55,732 bases of DNA from Bacteroidaceae bacterium. GTDB taxonomy: Bacteria; Bacteroidota; Bacteroidia; Bacteroidales; Bacteroidaceae. Shown in pieces: positions 35,612-44,599 of the stretch. Location: positions 1 to 55,732 of the forward strand of contig JAGBPB010000034.1 in NCBI GenBank assembly GCA_017633615.1. Direction: 5' to 3'. A program made the position numbers and the translations under genes. Below the pieces are notes generated by a model, which worked only from the letters and a program-made list of their open reading frames with translations, did no database searches and had not been told where the DNA came from. Positions within the stretch are counted from its first letter, which is position 1, and every line of letters begins with the position of its first letter.

Positions 35612-37066
35612 ATGAGCAACAAGAAAATCAATTTCAAGATGTGCGTCCTCCTGCCTATCGTGCTGATTGTGACGCTTTTCCTTTGGATAGTACCCGTTGA
35701 ATTCTACGGAATCGAGGCCCTGACAGTAGTTCAGCAGCGTGTCATTGCGCTGTTTGTTTTTGCAGCATTGATGTGGATGTTTGAAATAATTCCTAACTGG
35801 ACCACGTCACTATTGCTCATAGTATTGTGTCTGCTTACCATTTCAGATAAAGGTATCAGCCTGTTCTGTGATCCCAAATACGGCACGCTGGTAGGCTACA
35901 AGAGCATCATGGCTTCATTTGCGGATCCCGTTGTGATGCTGTTCATGGGTGGATTCGTACTTGCTATCATGGCTGAGAAATACGGACTTGACGTTACATT
36001 GGCTAGAATACTCCTTAAGCCTTTCGGCACAAAGCCCAGCATGGTTCTGCTTGGATTCCTTGTTGTGATTGCTGTATTCTCAATGTTCATGTCAAACACT
36101 GCCACAGCTGCCATGATGCTGGCTTTCCTGGCACCGGTGCTGCAGGTTCTGCCTTCCGATGACAAGGGCCGCATAGGTCTTTCACTGGCCATCCCCGTAG
36201 CTGCCAACATAGGTGGTATAGGAACCCCCATAGGTACTCCTCCTAACGCCACAGCAGTACGTTTCCTGGCCGAATCCGGTTATGAAGTGACCTTCTCTGA
36301 GTGGTCTATTAGAATGATTCCTTATGTACTCATAATGATTCTTGTGGCTTGGGTACTGCTTCAGCTCATGTTCCCCTTCAAGACCAAGAAGCTGGTGCTT
36401 GACATTCCCGCCAACAAGCGCCCCGTTGACTGGAAGACTTACGTGGTCTGGATTACCTTTATCGGCACTATCCTGCTGTGGGCAACCGAAAGCCTTACCG
36501 GAATCAACTCAAATGTTGTAGCACTTATCCCGCTGGGTGTGCTTACCATGACCGGCATATTCACAAAAGAAGATATCAAGGAGATCAACTGGACAGTGCT
36601 CTGGTTGGTGGCCGGAGGTTTTGCACTGGGTACAGCCCTGCAGGGAACCGGACTTGCCAAGACACTGATAAACGCCATTCCGTTCGGTTCAATGAGCGTG
36701 CTTTCAGTGCTCATTATTGCAGGCCTGGTATGTTACTTCCTCTCCAACTTTATCAGCAACTCAGCTACTGCCGCCCTGCTCATCCCTATCCTGATCGTGG
36801 TGGCAGAAGGTATGGCTGACCCGACAGCTACAAACAACGCTTCATTCCTGGCACTGGGCGGTACACACGCCATGATTTCATTCATTGCTGTGTGCGCATC
36901 AATAGCCATGCTGTTCCCCATCTCTACTCCTCCTAACGCCATTGCATCAAGCACCGGCCTGGTTCAGACCAAGGATATGTCAAAGGTGGGTATCATCATA
37001 GGCGTTATAGGCTTTACTCTGGGATTCTTCTGGCTTACCAAGATATTCCCGTTCGTACACTATTAA
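35612..37066 (+). CDS. SLC13/DASS family anion:sodium symporter
   Basis: The 484-residue protein has about eleven TM segments and the two internally repeated sodium/substrate motifs of the divalent-anion symporters: MSNTATAAMM in the first half and ISNSATAALLIP in the second, plus the IGTPIGTPPN hairpin and ISTPPNAIASSTG. It probably imports C4-dicarboxylates, citrate or a similar anion with sodium. The regulator is likely the divergent LysR protein. Confidence 0.92.
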   Translation: MSNKKINFKMCVLLPIVLIVTLFLWIVPVEFYGIEALTVVQQRVIALFVFAALMWMFEIIPNWTTSLLLIVLCLLTISDKGISLFCDPKYGTLVGYKSIMASFADPVVMLFMGGFVLAIMAEKYGLDVTLARILLKPFGTKPSMVLLGFLVVIAVFSMFMSNTATAAMMLAFLAPVLQVLPSDDKGRIGLSLAIPVAANIGGIGTPIGTPPNATAVRFLAESGYEVTFSEWSIRMIPYVLIMILVAWVLLQLMFPFKTKKLVLDIPANKRPVDWKTYVVWITFIGTILLWATESLTGINSNVVALIPLGVLTMTGIFTKEDIKEINWTVLWLVAGGFALGTALQGTGLAKTLINAIPFGSMSVLSVLIIAGLVCYFLSNFISNSATAALLIPILIVVAEGMADPTATNNASFLALGGTHAMISFIAVCASIAMLFPISTPPNAIASSTGLVQTKDMSKVGIIIGVIGFTLGFFWLTKIFPFVHY

Positions 37067-37090
37067 AAAAACGTTGGGCTTTATCCCAAC
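37067..37090 (-). terminator. Minus-strand terminator downstream of the tRNA-Arg region
   Basis: GTTGGG (37073-37078) and CCCAAC (37085-37090) form a 6-bp stem; on the minus strand it is followed by seven T. On the plus strand no T run follows, so it serves minus-strand transcripts coming from tRNA-Arg. Confidence 0.5.
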
Positions 37091-37091
37091 A

Positions 37092-37167
37092 TTGGGATTC
37101 GCCAAGCTTTGCTTGACATCCGTTGGGATTCGCCAAGCTTTGCTTGACATCCGTTGGGATTCGCCAA
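37092..37167. repeat. Tandem 31-bp repeats carrying tRNA-Arg 3'-end sequence
   Basis: Two identical 31-base units (37092-37122, 37123-37153) and a 14-base partial third (37154-37167) stand head to tail. Each has an inner palindrome (CAAGC/GCTTG), and the unit junctions read CGTTGGGATTCG, identical to 12 bases of the T-arm end of the adjacent tRNA-Arg (37353-37364). Confidence 0.85.
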
Positions 37168-37211
37168 AACAGAGTTTTGCCGCATCCCGTCCCCTGCGGG
37201 GGGCTAGTTGC

Positions 37212-37348
37212 CACAAAGTAAACATAGTCCGCCAGTACGCTGGCGGACTAATTCGTTTTATATCCGTTGAAATAGGGAGCAAGCTCACTATCCCAACGGA
37301 TACAAAACGAACATAGGCACCGTTTCCGATGCCTATGTTTGCTTTGTG
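37212..37348. repeat. Cloverleaf-like compound palindrome at the 3' end of tRNA-Arg
   Basis: An outer stem (37212-37222 with 37338-37348, one mismatch or wobble; extendable inward to 16 bases) encloses three consecutive hairpins: 37226-37249 (AGTCCGCCAG, perfect 10 bp), 37252-37311 (17 of 18 outer pairs plus inner pairs) and 37312-37337 (CATAGGCA, 8 bp). The right end shares its last two bases with tRNA-Arg. It could be a structured RNA trailer or a small mobile palindrome. Confidence 0.8.
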
Positions 37349-37420
37349 ACTTCGTTGGGATTCGAACCCAAGACCCACAGCTTAGAAGGCTGTTGCTCTA
37401 TCCAGCTGAGCTACGAAGCC
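37347..37420 (-). tRNA. tRNA-Arg (anticodon TCT)
   Basis: On the minus strand a 74-base cloverleaf is complete: acceptor GGCTTCG/CGAAGTC with one G-U, D-arm GCTC/GAGC, anticodon stem ACAGC/GCTGT around loop CTTCTAA (anticodon TCT), T-arm TTGGG/CCCAA with loop TTCGAAT, discriminator A. CCA is not encoded. It reads AGA codons. A -7 element TAATTTTG lies at 37437-37444. Confidence 0.96.
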
Positions 37421-37436
37421 GACCTTTTAGCGGGTG

Positions 37437-37444
37437 CAAAATTA
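37437..37444 (-). promoter_or_regulatory. -7 promoter element TAATTTTG for tRNA-Arg
   Basis: The minus strand reads TAATTTTG 16 bases before the first tRNA base. Confidence 0.6.
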
Positions 37445-37462
37445 GCGCAATATTTCAACATT

Positions 37463-38194
37463 TCAAACCTCTTTACCGCTTTTTTGATTGCGGAGCAGGA
37501 TAATGGGTAACGGAAGCCAATATATGAGGAATGAAAGCACTTGCATTCCGCTCTCTGTCATGCCCAGGAACGCATCAATATGGGAGTACTCCAGAACCTG
37601 GAGCAACTGTGCAGCCACGAGCATGGTTACCAGGAAATGGGCAAACGGAGACAGGATGGTGCAGAAAGCATCAGCACAGTCTGCAGCAGTGCGGAAAGTC
37701 TCCGTAGACAATCCGTACACAAGCGCAGGCAGGCATATGGCAAGCATTAGGAGGAACATGAAGCCCTCATAAAGCGGACTGCCCGCCAGCGTGCCTGTTA
37801 TGCCAAGCAGCAGATGGCTTCCGCCAAATACGCCCCATAAGATCAGGCAGATATAGACAGCCAGAACCACCAGGCTGATATACAAAGCCATGGTCTCCTT
37901 GGGCGAGAGATTGCGCAGACGGGACAAGGCACGGAACAGGCCGCTCCCCCTGCCCGCTCCGATGGCAATGAAGAGCATCAGCGCATTGCCTATGGGAGCA
38001 TTACCCAGGCAGAATGCAGCTGTCCTGACAGCCCACCTTATACCCGATACCCCCAGCACACTGCGAAGCGCCAGCTCACCATTATCGCCCACCCTGCTTA
38101 TCTCCATTATGCTCCCTATCCAGGAAACCAGAATGACTATGATAAGCAACAGGAGATAGACAATGGCCGGATGCCACCACCATTTCTTACTCAT
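37463..38194 (-). CDS. Polytopic membrane protein at the end of the kinase operon (possible AbgT-like fragment)
   Basis: The 243-residue protein has about six TM segments and no soluble domain. The region LGNAPIGNALMLFIAIGAG after a RWAVRT segment is reminiscent of the N-terminal part of AbgT-type aminobenzoyl-glutamate transporters (FAPLGTVLVAMLG), but it is half the length of that family, so I do not assign a function. The start MSKKWWWHP overlaps the response regulator by eight bases, tying it to the kinase operon. Confidence 0.6.
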   Translation of the reverse strand: MSKKWWWHPAIVYLLLLIIVILVSWIGSIMEISRVGDNGELALRSVLGVSGIRWAVRTAAFCLGNAPIGNALMLFIAIGAGRGSGLFRALSRLRNLSPKETMALYISLVVLAVYICLILWGVFGGSHLLLGITGTLAGSPLYEGFMFLLMLAICLPALVYGLSTETFRTAADCADAFCTILSPFAHFLVTMLVAAQLLQVLEYSHIDAFLGMTESGMQVLSFLIYWLPLPIILLRNQKSGKEV

Positions 38195-38906
38195 CGGGCT
38201 CAAGATTTGACGGGTCAATTATATGCAATTCTATGGCTCGTACCACAAGGCGAGTTACGTTAACGCCACGCTGCTCACCCTCCGGGAAAAGGCGGGTCAC
38301 CAGATCAGCCTGACGCTTTTCAAGAGACTTGCTACTGAAAGGCATGGTGCGCAGTTCACTTATCATATCCTTGGTGTAGCCAAGTGCCAGATGGCGCAGG
38401 AAACGCTCATCATACTCATCAATCTCATACTCTATGCTGGCGCTGCGCTTGAGTTTCTCATCTGTAACAGCCTGACGGAAACGCTCCACAAGCTTATCAA
38501 GAACAGGTTGGTTAAAGACGTAACGCTTGCCTGACATGACATCCATAACCTCACTGCGGGTAAGCAACTCACCTGTCTTGAGCACGATACCGTGAGCACC
38601 GGCATCAAGCACATCGGCCCAAAGCTTTTCATTGAGAAGCTCTCCGGTAAACACAAGCACCTTGGTGCTGTTCTTCTGAGTGAGTTTACGGCAGATATCC
38701 ACGCCCACAGTTGTAGAGCCGCCCAGACCAAGGTCCAGCAGCACCAGGTCTGGCTGCGCGCCGCCGTCAATAAGGGCCCAGAACTCACGCTCCGTCTGTG
38801 CGGTACCTATAACCTCTATCTCCGGTATGTCATTCCGGATAATGGACAGTGTCCCTTTCAGTTCCAGTGACACATCCTCAACAACAATCGTCTTGATTTT
38901 TTCCAT
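38187..38906 (-). CDS. Response regulator with receiver domain and LuxR-like C-terminus
   Basis: The 239-residue protein has a receiver domain (1-125): acidic pair Glu10/Asp11, phospho-acceptor Asp58 in LVLLDLG, FTGE and a LKTG lysine. The C-terminal part (about 165-235) looks like a divergent GerE/LuxR helix-turn-helix: DERFLRHLALGYTKDMISEL, then SSKSLEKRQADLV. It lies 15 bases after the giant kinase gene and overlaps the next membrane-protein gene, so it is the natural phosphate target of that kinase. Confidence 0.85.
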   Translation of the reverse strand: MEKIKTIVVEDVSLELKGTLSIIRNDIPEIEVIGTAQTEREFWALIDGGAQPDLVLLDLGLGGSTTVGVDICRKLTQKNSTKVLVFTGELLNEKLWADVLDAGAHGIVLKTGELLTRSEVMDVMSGKRYVFNQPVLDKLVERFRQAVTDEKLKRSASIEYEIDEYDERFLRHLALGYTKDMISELRTMPFSSKSLEKRQADLVTRLFPEGEQRGVNVTRLVVRAIELHIIDPSNLEPDE

Positions 38907-38921
38907 ATCCTGTAATCTTTT

Positions 38922-41900
38922 TCATTCTGCTTTTGGAATGGTGAACCATATCACAACACCGTCAGGCTCACTCTCAGCATTGATACGGCAACCGGGATGA
39001 CCGAACGCCTCATCATGCTCACGTATTATCTGGCGGCACAGCACGTATGCCATATTATCCTTGTTCATAAGCGGGGTGAACAGCCCGTCAAGCACCTCCG
39101 GTTCCGGTACGGCACACTTGCGGTGCAGTTCAAACCTCACGAACTTACCGTCAGCAACTGCCTTGAACAGCATATCGCCTCCATCTGCCATACCTCTGTC
39201 TATCAGACTCTCCGCCAGATACTCCAGCATAACGCTGTCCGCAGTTACAGTAAGATTCTGCGTCTCAACACTTACCTTACCGCTGTATCCGCTGCGCTGC
39301 TGCGCCTTTTTTATATATGCTGATAGCTTATCAGCCAGTTCAGAGACGGCAAATACGTCCCTGTGCACAAGCTGGGTTGTAGTCTGTGACAACGCATACT
39401 GACTCAGTATACCGAATATCTCACGGTAATAATCCACAAGCTCCTCCATATCAGAAATCTGTGCCCCATCACGCACCATCTGCACAATCCTGTTGGGATA
39501 CCATACGGTCTCATGCTTGAGTGTGGAGAGACAGTTGTCAAGTATAAGGTTGCTTACATGCAGACGGTTCTCCTCATATCTTATGCGTTCCAGTTCATCC
39601 TCTATCTGTTCTATGTCACGGAATCCTGACTCAAAGCGAATTACACAACTGTAGAGTGCGGTGGCAAGATAATTGACCACCATACCCTTTATTATCTGCC
39701 AGGTGTCATCAGGCTCATGTTCCAGGCGGAAGCCCACAGCACCTATCATGCGCTGCTCATCATCAAGAGTCATCATAAGGGGCAGTGCGTGGCAGAGACC
39801 ATCAGCAGAGCTCTGTTCCGTACCCTGTGCAAGGCAGGCGTTCACGCGGTCTGAGAGGCGTTCATCGGCCGGTCCGTCATTATGTACGGCGGTAATCATG
39901 CGGCCCTCATCATTGAGCGTAATCATAAATGAGCGCATATCGGCAAGATGGTCCAGCTCCATGAATATGCCATCTGTAAGACGGCTCACAACATCATCGG
40001 CATTGAAGTTATCCAGATCAGTTACCGCTGTTATGTCCGATATGCTGTTTACCACACGTATGGCCTGCTGCAGATCACTGCGGAACTTCATCCAGTGGCG
40101 CAGGTGCATTACGTACCTGGCAAGCAATACCGTGAGGAATATGAGTACGAACACTATGACCGCTATGGTAAGGTTGCTGTTGGTACGCTGCAGTTCACGG
40201 CAATCCTCCTCAATCTTCCATTCACCGAAATAGAGTTTGAACAGTTTGAGGTAAGCGTCATCATTATACCTGTAGACTACCCAGTCACGCATGGCCAGAG
40301 CTGATACCGCTATCTCATTACGCAGCCACAGCACCGTTTCATAATCAGTGGCAAACCCATCCTCAAGCCAATAGGTCTCAGCCGGTACCAGGACATCAAA
40401 GATTGACAGAAGCATGTTCTGAGAGCCTCCATGCAGAAGATAATCCTTGTTAAGGGCCTCAAAAGCTGAATCAGCATAAGCCAACGCCTCCTCAAAACGG
40501 CCTTCAGTATTGCACAGATAGGTCTGGTTAGCATAGTTGTAGGCCTTGACAAGCAGGCTGTCCTGCGCTCCGTCAGACTCCTGCGCCCGCGCAGTCACAC
40601 CGGCACACAGTATAAGCAGTACGCTCAGAGCGCGTCTTATGCCTTTGGGCAGACGGAAAGAGAACCGGCTGCCCTTGCCGGGCGTGCTCTCCACATTGAA
40701 ACTGCACACATGGAACAGGTCATCAGACTTACGGTATTTCTCAATAATACCCTTGCAGTTCATCAGACCGAACCCGCTGCCCTTGCCCTGGCTCTGTCCC
40801 TGCCCTATCTGATCTGGAGCAAATACCTTTTCAACACGGATAAGGCGGACATCATCCTCACTAAGGCCTACACCCGTATCAGAGACCGATATCTCTACAT
40901 AATCACTGCCCTGCTGCGCCTCAACAGAAACCTTGCCGCCCGCAGGAGTGAACTTACGGGCATTATCCGCCAGAGTATTGATCATAAACAGGGTGAGTAC
41001 ACGGTCTGCACGCACTACGGCATCAGTTTCAGCCACATCCAGCTCCACACCTTTCTGCATGAAACTGCGGCTGCTGCGGCTTACAATATCAAACAGACTC
41101 TGCAGCTTAAAGCTCTCAATATTCAGAGCGACCACGCCCTGACGTATGCGGATCCACTGAGATAGCAGGTCATTGTACTGGTTGATGCGCTCTGCAAGCT
41201 CACGCACATACTGCAAGCTCTGGGCATACTGCTTACTGCCAGCGGGCATCTCTGCCATATGTCGTATCTCAGAACGCATACGGTCTATGAACGGCAGGCA
41301 CTCTGCCACCACCTGGCAGCAGGTCTTACGGGCCAGGTTCTCACGCTTGTTGTTCTCAGCATGCAGACGGTACAGATAGTGCTGTTTCTCTGCCTGCTTA
41401 AGCCGGTCAGCCTGCCCCACCAATTCATCGGCATTCTTAAGGGCTGCCTTAAGGAACGGAGCAACGGTATTCAGCACCGCACGGCTGTCACGATTTACAC
41501 GCTTTCCACCCCATGAGGCTGTTATCTCCGCGTTCTCATCAATCACAATTGATTCTGCCCCAGTGAGTTCCATCAGTTCCGGAGCGACAGTGCGGTTGAG
41601 CCACTCTATAATATCAGTGCCTGCGGGAGCCGGCCTCAGGGTATTCTCGCAAAGCCCGATGGTTTTCTGCATCATAACAACATACTTGCGGTTTGCTGCA
41701 TTGATACGCTTGTGGAACAGCAGGATAAAGACCAGCAGCAGCACAATAGCGGCTGCCACGGCATAGAGCATTCCCGTGAGACGGCGGTTGGAACGTTCCA
41801 GCAAAATGGTGCGCGCCTCATACCGGCGGTCAAGACGAATATTCTTCTGAAGCTCCAGATAGACTGTCCTGTTATAATCCGATGCGGGTTTATTATCAAG

Positions 41901-43079
41901 TCCTGAATAGGCCAGACTCATCTGCTCACGCAGTGATGAGAGGCATTCAGGCACTGTGGCATGAGGCATAGCTGCCATCCACTTCTCCTCAACTATGACG
42001 CCGTCTGTCCGGTACAGCTCCAACGGCTCAAAACTGCCGTTGCCGGCGCAGTTAAGGCGGTAGTTGTCATTAAGCATATCCAGTGCGGTACTCAATGCAC
42101 CGAGCGCCTCCTGATATAATCCTCTCTCTATATAGCATGAGGCCAGCAGCCTCTCACTTTCTATAATCTCATACTGTCCGCCATATGACGCCGACAGTTG
42201 CAACGCCTTGAGAGCCAGCTGCGTAGGCAGCAGTTCAGGCTGCACATCGGATGCATTGAGACGTGACAGCATATCATCACTAACGCCTGACAACACATTC
42301 TCCGGACCGTACTCCAGCAGCAATGAGCAGATGGCACTTATGCTGAGCGCCTGCATCCTCACATTATTGTACCGTACTGCACTCCTTAGGCAGTTGTCAA
42401 GACTGCGCAGTCTCTGTGACGCCACCTCCTCCTGGCCGTATGTCTCAAGACCTATGCCCAGTCCATGCATATAGGTGTACATAAGGAAGCGATCATGGTC
42501 CTCACGCAGCAGATTGTCAGGAACCACGTATGACATCTCACGCCCGGCCTGTCCCAGCTGCTCCAGCTCAAACCAGTACCGGGCAGACTCCATCCTGAAG
42601 GAGCGCTCCAGTGACAGAAGACGTGACGCCTGGGCATCATTCAGAGCCTCCTGCTCCTCATGCAGCGAACGCAGGTTCAGCAATATGCTGTTACGGTATT
42701 CATAGAACGATACATTATCCGATGTACGCTGACAGATACGCATCAGCCCTATCTCCGATGCCACCACCTCCAGCATATTACCGGTGATGGATGGTACAGA
42801 GCTGTACAGATCCCACGCCTGGGTAAAGTCCATCTTTATGAACGCAATGCGTGCCAGCGTGTTAACCGCCTTGGCACGCTCATCAGAATGACGGCCTGAT
42901 ACCTCCTGTGCAAACCGCGCATACTGCTCAGCCGAGTCAATATTGTTCCAAAGGAAAGATATGGCCTTCTCATTCAGGTCAAACGCCGTAAGCCCCGAGT
43001 CCTGCAGCTGAGACGGCCCGCATGCAGCAAACCATATCAGCGCACAAAAAACCAGATATTTTACCCCAAAACGCTTCAT
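38922..43079 (-). CDS. Giant double-module sensor histidine kinase (DUF5112/DUF5113-like)
   Basis: The 1385-residue protein starts with a lipobox-like ending WFAAC (Cys20). Order: periplasmic TPR-like helices (about 25-430), TM near 436-456, a GAF-like and coiled-coil region, then an HATPase with N-box NTLADNARKFTPAGG (about 700), G1 DTGVGLS and G2 GKGSGFGL (about 770); no H-box is recognisable before it. A second hydrophobic segment near 815-832 ends like a signal peptide (CAGVTARAQ), followed by more TPR-like helices, a third TM near 968-990, a second GAF-like region, an H-box STLKHETVWYPNRI (His1189) and a degenerate HATPase lacking N- and G1-boxes. It looks like two fused kinase halves with complementary losses. 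Similar uncharacterised proteins occur in Bacteroides. It directly follows the secreted-protein gene (TAGATG) and precedes the response regulator. Confidence 0.8.
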   Translation of the reverse strand: MKRFGVKYLVFCALIWFAACGPSQLQDSGLTAFDLNEKAISFLWNNIDSAEQYARFAQEVSGRHSDERAKAVNTLARIAFIKMDFTQAWDLYSSVPSITGNMLEVVASEIGLMRICQRTSDNVSFYEYRNSILLNLRSLHEEQEALNDAQASRLLSLERSFRMESARYWFELEQLGQAGREMSYVVPDNLLREDHDRFLMYTYMHGLGIGLETYGQEEVASQRLRSLDNCLRSAVRYNNVRMQALSISAICSLLLEYGPENVLSGVSDDMLSRLNASDVQPELLPTQLALKALQLSASYGGQYEIIESERLLASCYIERGLYQEALGALSTALDMLNDNYRLNCAGNGSFEPLELYRTDGVIVEEKWMAAMPHATVPECLSSLREQMSLAYSGLDNKPASDYNRTVYLELQKNIRLDRRYEARTILLERSNRRLTGMLYAVAAAIVLLLVFILLFHKRINAANRKYVVMMQKTIGLCENTLRPAPAGTDIIEWLNRTVAPELMELTGAESIVIDENAEITASWGGKRVNRDSRAVLNTVAPFLKAALKNADELVGQADRLKQAEKQHYLYRLHAENNKRENLARKTCCQVVAECLPFIDRMRSEIRHMAEMPAGSKQYAQSLQYVRELAERINQYNDLLSQWIRIRQGVVALNIESFKLQSLFDIVSRSSRSFMQKGVELDVAETDAVVRADRVLTLFMINTLADNARKFTPAGGKVSVEAQQGSDYVEISVSDTGVGLSEDDVRLIRVEKVFAPDQIGQGQSQGKGSGFGLMNCKGIIEKYRKSDDLFHVCSFNVESTPGKGSRFSFRLPKGIRRALSVLLILCAGVTARAQESDGAQDSLLVKAYNYANQTYLCNTEGRFEEALAYADSAFEALNKDYLLHGGSQNMLLSIFDVLVPAETYWLEDGFATDYETVLWLRNEIAVSALAMRDWVVYRYNDDAYLKLFKLYFGEWKIEEDCRELQRTNSNLTIAVIVFVLIFLTVLLARYVMHLRHWMKFRSDLQQAIRVVNSISDITAVTDLDNFNADDVVSRLTDGIFMELDHLADMRSFMITLNDEGRMITAVHNDGPADERLSDRVNACLAQGTEQSSADGLCHALPLMMTLDDEQRMIGAVGFRLEHEPDDTWQIIKGMVVNYLATALYSCVIRFESGFRDIEQIEDELERIRYEENRLHVSNLILDNCLSTLKHETVWYPNRIVQMVRDGAQISDMEELVDYYREIFGILSQYALSQTTTQLVHRDVFAVSELADKLSAYIKKAQQRSGYSGKVSVETQNLTVTADSVMLEYLAESLIDRGMADGGDMLFKAVADGKFVRFELHRKCAVPEPEVLDGLFTPLMNKDNMAYVLCRQIIREHDEAFGHPGCRINAESEPDGVVIWFTIPKAE

Positions 43080-43856
43080 CTACCTGGTACGTTTTGATTT
43101 GGAACCTTTTTCTTTCTTAAAAGCGGTGGTCTCCGGCATAAGAGTGAGCACGCAAGCCGCTTCAAGTCCATATTCCGTATATGCTGAGATCAACACATTC
43201 CTTTTTTCTGTAACTGTCTCCGGAGCAAATACCGTGCACTCAAAGGCATCAGCACCCACGTTTATGCTCACCAGAGTGTCTGATGACTGCCATCCTGCAA
43301 ACATTCCCTTTTCAAGCCCGCGTAACTGCATTGTTGCTGTTTCACCGCCCTTGAGAACCTTTTTGTCAGCACACATAAGCATAAACAGCGGTCCGTTATT
43401 GTTGTTCACTCTCTCTGAGAGTTCCAGTCCTTCAATATCAGTTATTGTCTCCTGATCCTCAAGAACCGTGTATTCATCACCGTTTATCCTGACATCATTC
43501 AGATAGTTCCTGTCTGCAATGCTGTACTCCCTGCTGAACATGAGTTTATCACACCCCGTCACTTCACAGCCGGAAAGTATCATGCCATCTCCGCTGTCCG
43601 CAATATACAGCACTCCGCTCCTGCTCTCAAAACGGCAGTTGCGGAACACCGCGCCATATGAGTGCCGCAGGACAACGCTGTCAACAATAAATGTACACCC
43701 GTTGAACTCAACCGGCCATGATACGTCAACGGTACCTTGAAAGGTCCTGTTACTGAAACTGTTCAGCACCGGCAGTTTCTGGGCAGACAATCCGTTTGAG
43801 GCGGTAATGCCCGTCACGGTAAAAAACAGCAACAATCTATGTAACAGCTTTGTCAT
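43080..43856 (-). CDS. Secreted protein with beta-helix-like region, first gene of the kinase operon
   Basis: I do not recognise the family. The ~258-residue product has a signal peptide (LLLFFTVTGITASNGLSA). The N-terminal half shows short repeating strands of the kind CTFIVDSVVL, CRFESRSGVLYI and CEVTGCDKL, spaced like coils of a small right-handed beta-helix. The C-terminal third resembles an Ig-like strand set and ends in a basic tail rich in Lys and Arg. An in-frame ATG two codons upstream (43862) is also possible; the -7 element at 43870-43877 is very close. The stop is immediately followed by the kinase ATG, so it may be part of the sensing apparatus (inference). Confidence 0.65.
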   Translation of the reverse strand: MTKLLHRLLLFFTVTGITASNGLSAQKLPVLNSFSNRTFQGTVDVSWPVEFNGCTFIVDSVVLRHSYGAVFRNCRFESRSGVLYIADSGDGMILSGCEVTGCDKLMFSREYSIADRNYLNDVRINGDEYTVLEDQETITDIEGLELSERVNNNNGPLFMLMCADKKVLKGGETATMQLRGLEKGMFAGWQSSDTLVSINVGADAFECTVFAPETVTEKRNVLISAYTEYGLEAACVLTLMPETTAFKKEKGSKSKRTR

Positions 43857-43869
43857 CGGCATATTTTTA

Positions 43870-43877
43870 CAAAAATA
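43870..43877 (-). promoter_or_regulatory. -7 promoter element TATTTTTG for the kinase operon
   Basis: The minus strand reads TATTTTTG 13 bases before the ATG at 43856; no other promoter is seen in the operon down to 37463. Confidence 0.5.
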
Positions 43878-43890
43878 TCCTTTTTTTCCG

Positions 43891-43898
43891 TACCTTCG
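43891..43898 (+). promoter_or_regulatory. -7-like element TACCTTCG for trmO
   Basis: TACCTTCG, one base off consensus, lies 8 bases before the trmO ATG at 43907, implying a very short leader. Confidence 0.45.
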
Positions 43899-43906
43899 CC
43901 TTTAGT

Positions 43907-44599
43907 ATGGATAAATTGGTTCAGATTGCCACTATCAGGACGGGATTTCCCACCAAATTCGGAATTCCAAGGCAGAGCGGATTGGTCCCGGAGCTCAAGG
44001 GAACCATTATGTTCAACCCCGAGTTCCGTAATGCCGATGCTTTGAGAGGGCTTGAAGGATTCAGTCACATATGGCTGATATGGGAGTTCTCTGAGGCTGT
44101 CTGTGAGGAGTGGTCACCCACCGTACGTCCGCCGCGTCTTGGAGGCAACACCCGTCTGGGCGTGTTTGCCACCCGATCACCGTTCCGTCCCAACCCCATA
44201 GGGCTCTCATGCGTAAAGCTGGATTCAATTGAGCTTGATTCCCCTCAGGGGCCGCTGCTACACGTGAGCGGAGCGGACCTTATGGACGGCACACCTATTT
44301 ATGACATAAAGCCCTACGTACCATATACAGACTGCCAGCCCACGGCGACTGAGGGTTTTACCGGAACGGTCAGCATGCACAAGCTGAATGTAATCATCCC
44401 GCAAAATCTGGAGGTAAAAATAAAACCCCAGACGCTTGATGCGCTCCGGGGTATTCTTTCTGAAGATCCGCGGCCCCGTTACCAGAACGATCCGGACCGC
44501 GAATATGGCTTTGACTTCAGTGGCTATGCCGTCAAGTTCAAGGTCCCTGACCCTGACACCCTGACCGTCACTGACATCACTTGTTGTCATCAGGCTTGA
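43907..44599 (+). CDS. trmO: tRNA (t6A37) N6-methyltransferase TrmO
   Basis: TrmO (YaeB/VirR family) methylates t6A at position 37 of tRNA-Thr using S-adenosylmethionine. The 230-residue protein starts at MDKLVQIATIRTGFPTKFG and carries the family signature RSPFRPNPIGLS with GFSHIWLIWEF and a C-terminal domain around YDIKPYVPYTD. The longer open frame begins 57 bases upstream, across the promoter, and is not used. It ends with a 23-base overlap with the convergent DUF1573 gene. Confidence 0.92.
   Translation: MDKLVQIATIRTGFPTKFGIPRQSGLVPELKGTIMFNPEFRNADALRGLEGFSHIWLIWEFSEAVCEEWSPTVRPPRLGGNTRLGVFATRSPFRPNPIGLSCVKLDSIELDSPQGPLLHVSGADLMDGTPIYDIKPYVPYTDCQPTATEGFTGTVSMHKLNVIIPQNLEVKIKPQTLDALRGILSEDPRPRYQNDPDREYGFDFSGYAVKFKVPDPDTLTVTDITCCHQA

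Noticed and set aside
37092..37167. CRISPR array
   Set aside because: The 31-bp units are directly adjacent with no unique spacers and no cas genes are nearby.
37463..38194. Firm AbgT transporter assignment
   Set aside because: Only one short segment is reminiscent and the protein is about half the family length.
39673..40233. 186-residue plus-strand open frame inside the giant kinase gene
   Set aside because: Low-complexity Ser/Arg-rich translation antisense to the kinase; no coding signs.
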